Shown: positions 24,901 to 35,615 of the stretch, one piece after another
Layout of the letters: each line of letters starts with the position of its first letter
Position numbering within the stretch: the stretch's first letter is position 1
Assembly: GCF_040939455.1 (NCBI RefSeq)
Contig: NC_134122.1
Span: forward strand, 29,977,501-30,041,500
DNA from: Microcebus murinus
Taxonomy: Eukaryota; Chordata; Mammalia; Primates; Cheirogaleidae
Reading direction: 5' to 3'
Length of the DNA: 64,000 bases
Made by a program: the position numbers and the translations under genes
Notes under the pieces: model-generated
Database searches by the model: none
Told to the model about the DNA's origin: nothing
Seen by the model: the letters and a program-made list of their open reading frames with translations, nothing else

Positions 24901-25955
24901 CCCCCCAAGATGGGGTTTCACACGTAAGGGGCCCAGATCTGACTCAGCCCCCTGTGGCCTCTATGAGATTCAGTCATCCCAAAGGACCCCACCACTGACC
25001 ATGCCCACCTGTGTCCACAGCACCTGCGCCTGTCCCTGAACGGCCACGGCCAGTGCCACGTACAGCACCTGTGGTTCCAGTCCGTGCTTGACATGCTCCG
25101 CCACTTCCACACGCACCCCATCCCGCTGGAGTCAGGGGGCTCTGCTGACATCACCCTACGCAGCTATGTGCGGGCCCAGGGCCCCCCACCTGGTAAGACG
25201 CCCCCCTCTGGCAGGTGTGACTGCCCAAGAAGACAGGCGGGTGCCATCCAGCAGGGCTAGCCGAGTGGGGTGGGCACCAGATCACCTGGCCCATGGTCAG
25301 GCGTGCCCTCCCCTTCCCCAGCCCTGTAGTCAGGGCATCAGGAATGGGGGCCGAAGTAGGGCCCACAGCCAGTGGTTCCTGGCTCGGGGAGGGGGGCGCT
25401 GTTGAATAGCGGGGCTCAGTGCAGAGCTGTGGGGAAAGGCCGCATGGGCAGGTGCGTGAGGCTGTCCAGCAAGGGGACAGCTATGCAAGTAAGTGCAGGT
25501 GGCCGCCTCATTAGTCACCCAAGGTGGTGGGCTACAATGGGGAACCCTAGCCTCCGGCCCTGGTGGGACCCTGGGCTCTGCGCCCCCTCGGGCCTTCCTG
25601 CGCCCCGTGTCAGTGTCCCATCGCCTCCGTTGCAGAGCCAGGCCCTGCACCCAGCACCGCACCCGCCGCCTGCTGGAGCGAGCCAGCCAGCCAGCACTAC
25701 TTCGCCAGCCTCGCCGCCCCCTGCCCGCCAGCCTCACCCTCCGACGCCGCCGCAGCCTCCTCATCGTCCGCCTCGTCGTCCTCCGCCGCGTCGGGCTCCG
25801 CACCCCCGCGCCCCGCAGACGGCCCGCTCATGGCACGCAGCCGCAGCGACAGCGCCGAGCGCCTGCTGGAGGCCACGGCCGGTGGTGCGGATGAGCCCCC
25901 GGAGGCGGCCGGGGGCCGCACGCGCGCCGTCGAGAACCAGTACTCCTTCTACTAG
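15211..25955 (+). CDS. SH2B2: SH2B adaptor protein 2 (APS), complete coding region in 8 spliced exons
   Basis: Joining 15211-15921, 19083-19184, 20381-20472, 21725-21816, 21911-22084, 22523-22731, 25021-25192 and 25636-25955 gives 1,872 nt: 623 residues plus TAG, close to the about 632 known for human SH2B2. Domains in order: an aromatic-rich N-terminal dimerisation segment (about residues 20-80, W21, F24 and further Phe residues), a PH domain (about 170-300), an SH2 domain beginning WFHGTL at 412 with the phosphotyrosine-binding Arg at 440 in FVIRQSE, a Ser/Ala/Pro-rich linker, and the C-terminal [10 protein letters not shown] whose Tyr620 matches the known Cbl TKB-binding motif. APS family members bind activated insulin receptor, TrkA, Kit and JAK2 in the cytoplasm and recruit Cbl. 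All exon phases agree and there are no stops or frameshifts. The start is the ATG at 15211, where the family's MNGA... begins. The frame stays open upstream, but without family homology. Confidence 0.96.
15922..19082 (+). other. SH2B2: SH2B2 intron 2
   Basis: A GTGAGT donor and a CTTCCAG acceptor bound it. It carries MIR-type remnants at about 16530-16690 and 18835-18970, a short (GGCAGA)n-like stretch near 17186-17210 and an isolated T-run at 18589-18602. No exon is recognisable. Confidence 0.7.
18835..18970 (+). repeat. MIR SINE remnant
   Basis: The pattern 'cagttctgtccctgacttgctgtgtgac', then 'tcagtctgtgaaatggg', is the MIR consensus order in sense orientation. Confidence 0.7.
19083..19184 (+). 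CDS. SH2B2: SH2B2 exon 3 (PH domain)
   Basis: This 102-nt phase 0-0 exon encodes residues 238-271 ([10 protein letters not shown]... to FVLK). The donor is AAG|GTGAGG. The strands belong to the PH fold, and the sequence is nearly invariant in the family. Confidence 0.96.
19185..20380 (+). other. SH2B2: SH2B2 intron 3
   Basis: This is ordinary GC-rich intron with GTGAGG donor and CTCCCCAG acceptor. I see no clear repeat or extra exon in it. Confidence 0.6.
20381..20472 (+). CDS. SH2B2: SH2B2 exon 4 (end of PH domain)
   Basis: This 92-nt exon encodes residues 272-301 plus two bases of a Gly codon ([10 protein letters not shown]... CVDPG). The donor is GG|GTGAGT. The Trp of KHSWVADIQ is the conserved Trp of the C-terminal PH helix. 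Confidence 0.96.
20473..21724 (+). other. SH2B2: SH2B2 intron 4
   Basis: It contains L2-like sequence at about 20770-20970 and a MIR/L2-like piece at about 21365-21460. No exon is recognisable. Confidence 0.55.
21725..21816 (+). CDS. SH2B2: SH2B2 exon 5 (PH-SH2 linker)
   Basis: This 92-nt exon encodes [10 protein letters not shown] to SCSCELLTD, a Cys-rich linker with an acidic start. The acceptor is CTCCACAG and the donor is GATG|GTAGGT. It is separated from the next exon by a very short 94-bp intron. Confidence 0.94.
21911..22084 (+). CDS. SH2B2: SH2B2 exon 6 (PH-SH2 linker) with tandem NAG acceptors
   Basis: This 174-nt exon encodes residues 333-390 ([11 protein letters not shown]... SDSNNTG). 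The first AG (21910) gives the family-like AAD junction. Two further in-frame CAGs follow immediately (see findings). The donor is ACAG|GTGCCG, weaker than the others. Confidence 0.92.
22085..22522 (+). other. SH2B2: SH2B2 intron 6
   Basis: This 438-bp intron has a faint MIR-like stretch at about 22310-22385. Otherwise nothing notable. Confidence 0.5.
22523..22731 (+). CDS. SH2B2: SH2B2 exon 7 (acidic linker and first half of SH2 domain)
   Basis: This 209-nt exon encodes residues 391-460. An acidic stretch ([11 protein letters not shown]) leads into [15 protein letters not shown] (Arg440 binds phosphotyrosine) and TFNFQGKAK. It ends GCCAAG with a GCAAGG donor, a GC-AG intron. No GT donor in frame is available nearby, and the downstream exon joins exactly as the family requires (KAK-HLRL). 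Confidence 0.95.
22732..25020 (+). other. SH2B2: SH2B2 intron 7 (GC-AG)
   Basis: This 2.3-kb intron has a GC donor. It holds a MIR remnant at about 24705-24800 ('cctgagccttggtttcccca'). The remainder is unique sequence without recognisable exons. Confidence 0.7.
25021..25192 (+). CDS. SH2B2: SH2B2 exon 8 (second half of SH2 domain)
   Basis: This 172-nt exon encodes [10 protein letters not shown]... [17 protein letters not shown]... LRSYVRAQ, the C-terminal strands and helix of the SH2 domain. The acceptor is TGTCCACAG and the donor is CCTG|GTAAGA. Confidence 0.96.
25193..25635 (+). other. SH2B2: SH2B2 intron 8
   Basis: This 443-bp intron has a standard GTAAGA donor and a CCGTTGCAG acceptor. 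Nothing else is seen. Confidence 0.6.
25636..25955 (+). CDS. SH2B2: SH2B2 exon 9: C-terminal tail with Cbl-binding tyrosine
   Basis: It encodes residues 518-623: a Pro/Ala/Ser-rich segment with long serine runs, an [12 protein letters not shown] block, then [10 protein letters not shown] and TAG at 25953. The NQY motif preceded by RAV is the APS-class site that, once phosphorylated, binds the Cbl TKB domain. Confidence 0.95.
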
Positions 25956-26035
25956 CGCCCGCCGCGCTGGGGGGGAGACGCCAAGCTCTTCAGTGAAGAC
26001 ATAATGTTATTAAAGAGCCTGTTTTAGGGACTGCA
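25956..26035 (+). other. SH2B2: SH2B2 3' UTR (short)
   Basis: Only about 80 bases separate the stop codon from the likely cleavage region. The end is estimated from the polyadenylation signal. Confidence 0.65.
26009..26014 (+). terminator. SH2B2: SH2B2 polyadenylation signal ATTAAA
   Basis: ATTAAA, the commonest variant signal, lies 54 bases after the stop. A T-rich CTGTTTTAGG follows. Confidence 0.75.
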
Positions 26036-26040
26036 CCTGG

Positions 26041-29000
26041 CCCTCCTGTCGTCCTTCCTCCCACTCTGGCCTCGGGCACCCCGGGGAAGGCAGGTCCTCC
26101 CGTTCAGGGCCTGCAGGGGAGCCACGCGCTTGGCCCCCTCGAGCCCAGCGTGGCCTGGCGTCTGCCCGGCCCCTACCCAGCTCCTACTTGGGGGGAGGCT
26201 GCCTGCTGGGCGTCGGGCAACACCTGAATGAGGACCCAGCAGCACGGGCTGTCTGCCCAGGGGTCAGACTGGGAAGAGAGCCCAAGTCACAGGACCTTTA
26301 ATGCCAGGATGAGTAGTTGGGCCCTGGCTGGGAGAGTTAGGGTGTCCTTGGTTAAGTCAGTGAAGTCTGGCAGTGCAGACAGGGAGGCGGGCAGGATGTC
26401 TCCACATGAGCCCCTGGGGGGATTGGGTAATGGGAAAGGCTGCAGTTCCCAGCTCTGACATAGACACCCCCCCACCCGCACTCGCTGCCTACAGACAAGA
26501 GTCCAGCTGTGGCTCCCATGTCCCCAGGCCCTGGCAACACGTCCTGCTCACCTTCCCAGCTCTCCAGACTTCAGGCGGTACTCCCTCTGAGAAAGATCTT
26601 GTTCCTGCTGAGCCAAAGCCCACCTCCCCTCCCCCAGTCCAACTCCACCCCCCAACCTGGGGCCACAGACCCACCCTCCCCCTGCCCAGGATTGGCCCCC
26701 TTAGGGCTTGGTCCAATGATGTATGTTTCAGACTCCCAGACAGCTAAACCCCTGGGGCTACAATGGAGGCACCCATAACCCCTTCCCCATAAAAGGGACA
26801 CTAGCACCCTGAGGTGCCTCCCAGGGCTTTGCTGCTCCAGCTACTGTCCCCACATACAAACTTACCAGGAAGTGATGGAGCAGCGCCTCCTGCTGCTCAA
26901 GAGAACATCCTGCTTCCTTGGCTTCCAGCATCTCCATTCAGTTGTCGCAGGAGCCCCTCTGCCCCTTGCCCTGTGGTTTGGGGTCTATGCCAGGCCAACT
27001 GCAAGCCCCCATCCCACTCCAGCAGGAACAGAGGGGCCTCTGGGGTGAAGTGTGGGCTGGGCAGAGGACCGGAGCTTTGTTTTGCTGCGTGGGTTCAGAT
27101 GGCACCACCTCCAAGCCTGACACTTCATCCTTGCCCCTAAGGGGATGTGCCCTGTGGAAGGGCTCAGAGGTGGCCTCCAGGGTGGACTTATGATTTGAAC
27201 ACAGTGTGCTAACCTTCAGGCCCTTTTGTCCGTCCCTTCTGATACAGTCGGCCGCTTTGGAGGACACTACATGCTGAGTGTCAAAACGGAATCTGGGCAT
27301 AGAAGTAGACAAAAGGGACAGATGGCTGTTGCCCTCACTGAGTGGGGGGCCAAGAGTACGAGACGTTGGGAGTGAGTCTGTGCCCACCCTAGGGGCAGCG
27401 GTCAGGCACTGTACCTGCAATGTTCCCAGGTTACAGTGAATTCAGGGGAGAATGGTGGGAGATGATGACAAGGTGACTCCCTGGGTTCTCCCTAGGGAAA
27501 TGGCAGGAAGGCCCCACAGCAGCAGGTCAGTGAAAAGGGAGCTCTCCCCACAGTGTGGCCACCAGGGTCAGAGTCTTAGGCCTGTCACTCAACATGGCAC
27601 TTCCAAAAAGCCCAGACGTAGTGGGGCACTGGTGAAACCACAGCAATAGCACAAATGGCAGTGGCATTTTCAGGGCGGTTTCATTTGCTCCTCAATAAGC
27701 ATTTCAGATGCCCACTCTGTGCCAGGCCAGGCCCATGGGGTAACTGGATGGGCAGCCAAGCACACCCAGTGACAGAGGGATGGGCCGAGGGCTGGGACTA
27801 CAGGTGTCCTTGCTAACTGCGATGGCGCTGGGGGTGGGGGGAGATATGCAGGTACAAGGGGCAGCAGGATGGTAATAGCCTTGAGTGCCAGGCCAGGTGG
27901 TTTGGTTTGAAATGGAAGGCGCCAAGAAGCCAGTGACAGAAGCGGGACCTAGGATCACCCTGGGGCCAGAGGGTGGGGACGAGGATGGATTGGAGGGGTG
28001 CCAGAGGGCCAGGGGCTGCAGTAAGTCTGGGCAAGGGGCGAGGGCTGGGCTGGGGTGGCAGAGGAAGAGGAGGAGGCAGAAGAGGAGGAGGAAGAAGAGG
28101 AGAACAGTGATTGAGGAAAGCTCATGGGTAGAAAGGCTGGGGGTGGGGTGGGGAAGGATGGCTCAGGGGATGTCGCTTGGTGGAGAGGCTGTCCCTGTGG
28201 GACCCACTTGGATAGCTCCACCAAGAGGGGCTGCAGAGAACATGGAATCTAATCACTGTGCCTAGAAGAGGGGGAGAGATCCTGCTGTCTCCAACAAGGG
28301 ACTCCCAGGGTCTGGCATCCTCTTTCTAGCCCAGCATCACAGCTGTGCAACACCTGGCTGTCAGAGGTCCCAGCTTCTCCCCCAGGTAAGAGATGGGGTT
28401 AGGCATCTCCCTACATGAGCCACAGAAGGGTAATTTTGGCTACTTAAGTCTCCAAGGTGAAGAGCTCAGGCACTACCATTGCTATACTTTCCTGGGCGGG
28501 AAGCTGGGTGCTGGGCCCACAGGCAGGTCCACTCTGAGGTTGTGGTGGGCCCACTGAGTTTGACTGAGGGTGCACTAGACTCAGAGGGCTCCAAGTTGAA
28601 CCAAGGGTGCAGGGTCTCTCTGGGAAGGCGCCCAGGCCTAACGGCATGGGTCCTGCCTTGGTGGTCCTCCAGCCAAAGCAATAAGTGGGAAAAATGTGTA
28701 TGCCCTGCCTTCCGACGTGAGGCTAAGCTTGCTCCAAGTAGTTCATTCCCAAGGATCAAGGTACACCTGCTGGAGGAGGGGAGAGGGCCATACCTGTCCC
28801 TGCCCCATCAAAACGGAATCGGCCATTTTCTGGCCCGAAGTTAGCAATTTCCTTCAGAAATGGAATTGGCATATCAGGGATGATTGAAATAAACAGTTCC
28901 CACTGTGGGCACTTTTATACTTCTTTTTCTTTTTTGTTTTTTTAGTATTATGAGGCTCCACTTTCACAGCCTGTATTCTTACTGAAAACCAAGTTCAAGA

Positions 29001-29238
29001 AAGGTTTTGCCTGTCTGCTCCACGGGAGGTTTCTGTCCTCCCTGAGCTGACCTTAGCCTCTGGTGGGCACTTCTAACTGAGGCAAGTTCGAGCCCCTCTG
29101 GGATAGAAGAAATAAATTTTCTCAGACCTAGTGGGGCTCTTCTATGCCTACTACCAAGTGACAGAAAGCGATGCATCAATGCAAATTTTGAGTAATTAAT
29201 TTCAATCATTCTCCCAAAATCCTTTAAAAAGGAAAAAA
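26041..29238. other. SH2B2 downstream flank, no gene seen
   Basis: This is GC-rich unique sequence with L2-like remnants (about 27690-28030). A purine-only stretch lies at about 28061-28104 (GAGGAA units). No splice-supported or motif-bearing frame was found. Confidence 0.55.
28061..28104 (+). repeat. GA-rich purine tract
   Basis: A nearly pure run of G and A with GAGGAG/GAAGAA units, broken by two C residues. It is low-complexity. Confidence 0.8.
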
Positions 29239-29551
29239 GGCTGGGCAAGGTAGCTCACGCCTGTACTCCTAGCACTCTGGGAGGCCAAGGCGGGAGGATC
29301 TCTTGAGCTTAAGAGTTCAAGACCAGCCTGAGCAAAAGCGAGACACCCTCTGTACTAAAAATAGAAATAAATTAGCTGGACAACTAAAAATATATAGAAA
29401 AAATTAGCCAGTCATACTGGCACGCCTGTAGTCCCAGCTACTCAGGAGGCTGAGGCAGGAAGATCACTTGACAGGAGTTGGAGGTTGCTGTGAGCTATGA
29501 TGATGGCACTCTAGCCCAGGGAGACAGAGCAAGACTCTGTCTCAAAAATGA
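29239..29551 (+). mobile_element. Alu SINE, strepsirrhine type
   Basis: A dimer with 'cctgtactcctagcactctg', a lemur-type linker (aattagctggacaactaaaa), 'gtagtcccagctactcagg' and the end 'gcactctagcccagg'. Its tail is (GAATGAATAAATA)-like. Confidence 0.9.
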
Positions 29552-29599
29552 ATGAATAAATAAAAAGAATAAATTTTAAAAGATGCATCTGCCGTCCTG

Positions 29600-30375
29600 C
29601 GGGTAGGAGGCTTTCTGCACTGCCCACTCTCCCCAGAAAGCTCTAGGTTGGGGGTTTCTAATCTCTTTTGTGCCTCAGGCTCCCCAGCACTCTGGGGAAG
29701 TCTCTAATGCCCTGCTCAGAATAATGTTTAAAATGCATGAAATAAAATGCGTAGACTTGCAAAGGAAACCAATTATACTGAAATTCAGCCCAAATATTAA
29801 ATACAATCCAAAAGCAATCAAAATATTTTTTTTACATTTGTGATACGGTAATGTACATGCATGCTTTATTAACACTTTAAATAGCACGCCCTAACAGCCA
29901 CTCTCATAACTACTATAATTTCGAAGTATGATGAGTATAAATGATACTTCAGAGTTTCTGCAGCAACCTAGATGTGCTGTGAAAAGATCCCTGATTTCTA
30001 CTGGTGGCAACGTGACAGCTGCCACTAACACTGCCGCGGTTTCTCCTTACATGAAAGAAATGTAATTTTTCAGTTAGAGGTTAATTAAAATACAGGCGTA
30101 ATCTTATTCTCATTCAAGTTTATGAACGTCTTGAATTTTATCTGTGAATCATCCCAGGGCCTCAGGTCAACAGCCCTGCTCTAAAGAGTGGAGACACATG
30201 CAATATTTGAAATCAAGCATTCAGAAATGGCAGAGGGACAACAGTGTGATGAGGAATTCACCGCCCACCATCAAAAAAGTGCTCAGCTGGTCCCCAACCT
30301 GACAGCTTACAGCATAAGCTAACCTCCTGATTCTATCGGGGCTAGGGGAGTTCGGGTGTTTTGGGGTTTTTAATT
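29600..30375. other. AT-rich unassigned sequence, probably an old interspersed repeat
   Basis: Non-coding. The block 'cagaataatgtttaaaatgc' to 'ggaaaccaattatactgaa' looks like a decayed mammalian repeat. I cannot name its family. Confidence 0.35.
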
Positions 30376-30377
30376 TA

Positions 30378-30538
30378 TTTTAGAGATAGGTTCTGACTCT
30401 GTCACCCAGGCTGGAGTGCAGTGACACAATCATACCTCACTGTAACCTCAAACTCCTGGGCTCAAGTGATTCTCCCACCTCAGCCTCATGAGTAGCTAAC
30501 ACAACAGGCACGTACCACCACTCCGGGCTAAAAAACTT
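30378..30538 (-). mobile_element. Alu-related monomer, antisense
   Basis: A single arm only: 'ctctgtcacccaggctggag', 'ggctcaagtgattctcccac', 'gtaccaccactccgggcta'. It is an old monomeric form or a fragment. Confidence 0.75.
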
Positions 30539-30539
30539 T

Positions 30540-31390
<851 letters not shown>

Positions 31391-31419
31391 GTGATGGTAC
31401 AGTTACTACGTATGCAACA

Positions 31420-31810
31420 TGAGGAGTGCAGCATGACATATTTCATTCATGAAAAGATTTTGACGTTTGCACCAAAGTTAAGATAGTGTACAGTATCTGT
31501 TCTAGTTATATATCTGTTCTGGTTATTACTGCTAAATAAATCAGCTCAAAATTTATTAACGTACAGCAAAAACAATCATTTTGTTCTCTCTCTTAGTTAT
31601 GTGGGTCAGAATTCAGGAAAGGGTCTGCTGGGTAGTTCTGGCTCAAGGATCTTATTCCAACACATGACAGCTGGAGTAGAGCTTCACTCTCCAAATAGCC
31701 TCGGGGTCTTTCAATCTGGACTAGTTTGCGCTTCCTTACAACATGGTGACCTCACAGCTATTGATCTGTTTACGCTGTGGCAGAATTCCTCAAGAAAAAG
31801 TTTCCACTGG
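31420..31810. repeat. LTR-like old repeat (family uncertain), interrupted by the next Alu cluster
   Basis: The run 'gttatgtgggtcagaattca' to 'gggtagttctggctcaagg' has the look of a widespread mammalian LTR-type repeat. It probably continues at about 32690-32930 after the Alu cluster. The assignment is tentative. Confidence 0.35.
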
Positions 31811-32670
31811 GTGCTGTGGCTCACACCCATACTCCCAGCACTTTGGGAGGACTGCTTGAGCCCAGGAGTTGGAGACAAGCCTGGGCAACATTACAAGACC
31901 TTGTCTCTACAAAAAATAAAAAATTAGCCAGTAATCCTAGCACTCTGGGAGGCCGAGGCAAGAGGATCACTTGAGCTCAGGAGTTTAAGACCAGCCTCAG
32001 CAAGAGTGAGACCCCATCTCTACTAACAATAGAAAGAAATTAGCTGGACAACCAAAAATAGAAAAAATTAGCCAGGCATGGTGGCACACACCTGTAGTCC
32101 TAGCTACTCTGGAGGCTGAGGCAGGAGGATCACCTGAGCCTGAGGTGAATGCTATTTTTTTAAGTTCTAAAGTATACCACAAACCAAATTGACATTTGAG
32201 GTTGCTGTGAGCTAGGCTGATGCCACAGCACTCTAGCTTGGGCAACAGAGTGAGACACTATCTCAAATAAATAAATAAAAATAAAGTTTAAAAAATAACA
32301 AAAAATTAGCCAGGCATGGTGGTACACACCTGTAGTCCCAGCTACTCGGGAGGCTGAGACAGAAGGATCACCTGAGCCTGGGAGTTTGAGGTTGCTGTGA
32401 GCTAGGCTGATGCCACAGCACTCTAGCCTGGGCAACAGAGTGAGACGCTATCTCAAATAAATAAATAAATAAAAATAAAGCTAAAAAAATTTTAAAAAAT
32501 TAGCCAGGCATGGTGGCACCTGCCTGTACTATAGTCCCAGCTACTCAGGAGGCCAAAGGAGGAGGATCACTTGAGGCCAGGAATTTGAGGCTGCAGTGAG
32601 CTATGATGACGCCACTGCACTCCAGCCTGGGAGACAGAGCAAGACCCTGTCCCAAACAAAACAAAAAATA
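31811..32670 (+). mobile_element. Old Alu split by a younger nested Alu
   Basis: The left arm (31811-31930, 'cactttgggaggactgcttg' to 'caaaaaataaaaaattagcc') and right arm (about 32497-32670, 'gcactccagcctgggagaca') are separated by 31931-32496. The split falls in the A-rich linker. The copies of aaaaattagccag on either side are the likely target-site duplication. Confidence 0.8.
31931..32496 (+). mobile_element. Nested 5'-truncated strepsirrhine Alu with duplicated right arm
   Basis: It begins inside the A box region ('gtaatcctagcactctggg'), so about 25 bases are missing at the 5' end. It then has a lemur-type linker and two successive right arms (about 32055-32275 and 32300-32470), each ending 'caaataaataaata'. 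The first right arm is interrupted by a 50-bp non-Alu filler at 32146-32195. Confidence 0.8.
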
Positions 32671-32689
32671 AAAGGGTAAGATTTAAGTA

Positions 32690-33190
32690 TTCCAGCCAGA
32701 AAGAAACCAGATTGTATGTTATGATCTAATATTGAAAATCACATGGTGTGACTTCTGCACAGTTGGTTGCAGCCTCCCCAGAACTCAGGGGGAAGGGAAC
32801 CAGACTCCATCTCTTTATGAGGAAGTGGTAAGGTTCTAAAAGAGCATGCGATGGATGGAAGAGATTCTTGTAGCTATTCTCATAGATATTCATCTTTGGA
32901 AGATAGCATCTGCCACAGTGCCCATGGCTGTAACCATCTCACTTTTCTCTGCCTTTTTTTTTCCTAGAGACCATGTCACTATGTTGCCTGGGCTGAAATA
33001 TGAATGCTATTTTTTTAATCTCTAAAGTATACCACAAACCAAATTGACATTAGAGAGTATATAAGTAAAATACAAACATGGGTTGGCAACTAAAATGTAT
33101 TATAATCCAAGTATGCTGGTGGTATCATTATGAATTGACTCCTGAGGAACTAAGAGTAAAAACATTCTATGTACCTACATAAATTGTTTC
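32690..33190. other. AT-rich sequence between Alus; includes source-like copy of the filler
   Basis: No gene. The segment 33001-33051 is the second copy of the 50-bp filler found in the Alu at 32146-32195. Confidence 0.6.
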
Positions 33191-33193
33191 ACT

Positions 33194-33512
33194 TTTGAGA
33201 CAGAGTCTCACTCTATTGCCTGGGCTAGAGTGCCATGTTATCAGCCTAGCTCACAGCAACCTCGAACTCCTGGGCTCAAGCAATCCTCCTGCCTCAGCCT
33301 CCCGAGTAGCTGGGACTACAGGCATATGCCACCATGACCGGCTAATTTGTTCTATATATTTTTAGTTGGCCAATTCATTTCCTTGTATTTATAGTAGAGA
33401 CAGGGGTCTCGCTCTTGCTCAGGCTGGTTTCGAACTCCTGACTTCGAGCAATCCTCCCGCCTTGGCCTCCCAGAGTGCTAGGATTACAGGCGTGAGCCAC
33501 CACACCCGGCCC
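33194..33512 (-). mobile_element. Alu SINE, antisense, strepsirrhine type
   Basis: Full antisense dimer with the diagnostic linker 'tagttggccaattcatttcc' and 'ggtttcgaactcctgacttc'. Confidence 0.92.
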
Positions 33513-33582
33513 ACTTAAACTTTCTTGATATAGTTTTTTGTGCATGTAGTAAGATATACATAATATAAAAGTGACCATTTTC

Positions 33583-33828
33583 CAGCCTGAGCAAGAGTGA
33601 GACCTCTTCTCTACTAAAAATAGAAAAGTTAGCCGGGCACGGTGGCATATAGCTATAGTCCCAGCTACTTGGGAGGCTGAAGCAGGAGGATCACTTGAGT
33701 CCCTTCTTTGAGCCCTCAAAGAAGTTTGAGGTTGCTGTGAGCTAGGCTGATGCCATGGCACTCTAGCATAGCCAACAGAGGTGAGAGTCTGTCTCAAAAA
33801 AAAAAAAAAAAAAACAAAAAAAAAAACT
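33583..33828 (+). mobile_element. 5'-truncated Alu with palindromic insert
   Basis: It starts mid left arm ('ccagcctgagcaagagtgag') and has a complete right arm and a 30-base A-rich tail. The right arm carries a small palindromic insert at 33703-33724. Confidence 0.88.
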
Positions 33829-34063
33829 GGTATCACAGGACACAATTACCCTCTGTCCTGAAACATCAGCACTCAAGACACTCAAGAACAGTGACCACAG
33901 AAAGACAGGAAATGAATGATGTGAGCCCTGCAATTGCCCCAGCTCACTGACTGGAGGAAGTTTTCAGGCTGTAACATAGAGAATGGAGACCAATAAAGAG
34001 CCCAGCAACCTCTCCAGGTTGAATAGTCAGGACCAGAAGTCCAGAAAGTCAAAAATGGCTAGA

Positions 34064-34402
34064 GGCCAGGCGCGGTGGCTCACGCCTGTAATCCTAGCAC
34101 TCTGGGAGGCAGAGGTGGGTGGATTGCTCGAGGTCAGGAGTTCAAAACCAGCCTGAGCAAGAGCGAGACCCTGTCTCTACTATAAATAGAAAGAAATTAA
34201 TTGGTCAGCTAATATATACAGAAAAAATTAGCGGTCATGGTGGCGCATGCCTGTACTCCCAGCTACTCGGGAGGCTGAGGCAGCAGGATTGCTTGAGCCA
34301 GGAGTTTGAGGTTGCTGTGAGCTAGGCTGACGCCACGGCACTCACTCTAGCCTGGGCAACAAAGCGAGACTCTGTCTCAAAAAAAAAAAAAAAAAAAAAA
34401 AA
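34064..34402 (+). mobile_element. Young strepsirrhine Alu
   Basis: It starts ggccaggcgcggtggctcac, has the lemur linker and 'actcactctagcctgggcaa', and ends in a long pure A-tail. The flanking gctaga on both sides is a probable short target-site duplication. Confidence 0.95.
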
Positions 34403-34620
34403 AGCTAGAGTTCACAAGGCAAGTACCAAAAAGGAGAGAGCTGCACCTTGAGGGAATTCTGGAGACTTGTAGAGAACCCTCCCTGAGCATTCAGTTGAGT
34501 AATGTATTAATCAGCACATGCATATGAAGAAACTCCCCGAGGCCAGGGAGAGAACCACCTAGAAGGATTTGAGAGTATGGTGCCCATTGCCACACTGGCC
34601 AACAAAAGTGCATGCATTCA

Positions 34621-34952
34621 GCCGGGCGCGGTGGCTCACACCTGTAATCCTAGCACTCTGGGAAGCCGAGGCGGGCGGATTGCTTGAGGTCAGGAGTTCG
34701 AAACCAGCCTGAGCAAGAGCGAGACCCTGTCTCTACTATAAATACAAAGAAATTAATTGGCCAACTAATATATATAGAAAAAATTAGCGGGGCATGGTGG
34801 CTCATGCCTGTAGTCCCAGCTACTCGGGAGGCTGAGGCAGCAGGATTACTTGAGCCCAGGAGTTTGAGGTTGCTGTGAGCTAGGCTTACACCATGGCACT
34901 CACTCTAGCCTGGGCAACAAAGTGAGACTCTGTCTCAAAAAAAAAAAAAAAA
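34621..34952 (+). mobile_element. Young strepsirrhine Alu with perfect 17-bp target-site duplication
   Basis: aaaagtgcatgcattca is present at 34604-34620 and again at 34953-34969. The element is full length with the lemur-type linker. Confidence 0.97.
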
Positions 34953-35199
34953 AAAAGTGCATGCATTCAATAGCCAGAGTGGAAAACCTCCAAATTCAAA
35001 GCACATTGGTTAAAGTATGAAGGAGGTCATTCCTTAGTAGGAGGGAGAATTAACCTTAGACAAAACAGCTCTGGTTCCACTTAACAAAGTTTGAAAGCAA
35101 GACCTAAAAAGAACAAACTGTTTTCAATAACTTAACTGAATCCCAAAACAGAACTCAAAAATATTCATACGAGTACAAAAATATCCAGCATCCAACAAG

Positions 35200-35615
35200 G
35201 TACAAGTCACAAGGTCTGGCATCCAATTTAAAATTACCAGGTATGAGAAGAAAGAGGAAAACACAACTCATAATGAGAAGAAAAATTAATCAACTTAAAC
35301 TGACCCAGAAATGACACTGATGATAGACTTGGTAGGCAAGGATATTAAAATACCTGTTATAACTATATTCCATATGTTCAGGAACCTAGATAAAGGATTG
35401 AATTTGTTAAGTAGAAATGTGGATGATATAACAAAGGCCCAAATCAAACTTCTAGAGATGAAAACCACAGTGACTGAGAAGAAAAATACACAAGATGGGA
35501 CTAATGGCAGATTAGCCACTGCAGAAGAAAAGATTAGTGAACTTGAAGGCATAGCAATAGAAACTATCCAAAATGAAACACAGAGGAAAAAGACTGAATA
35601 AAAGTGAACAGACCA
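35200..35615 (+). mobile_element. L1 (old mammalian) fragment, ORF1-side
   Basis: Stop-rich sense sequence includes a residual 96-codon frame (35311-35601) with the coiled, charged composition typical of L1 ORF1-side sequence ('tctagagatgaaaaccacag', 'gcagaagaaaagattagtga'). Confidence 0.7.

Noticed and set aside
25697..25921. Acidic/Ala-rich minus-strand frame in SH2B2 exon 9
   Set aside because: Antisense reading of the Ser/Ala codon runs of the SH2B2 tail.
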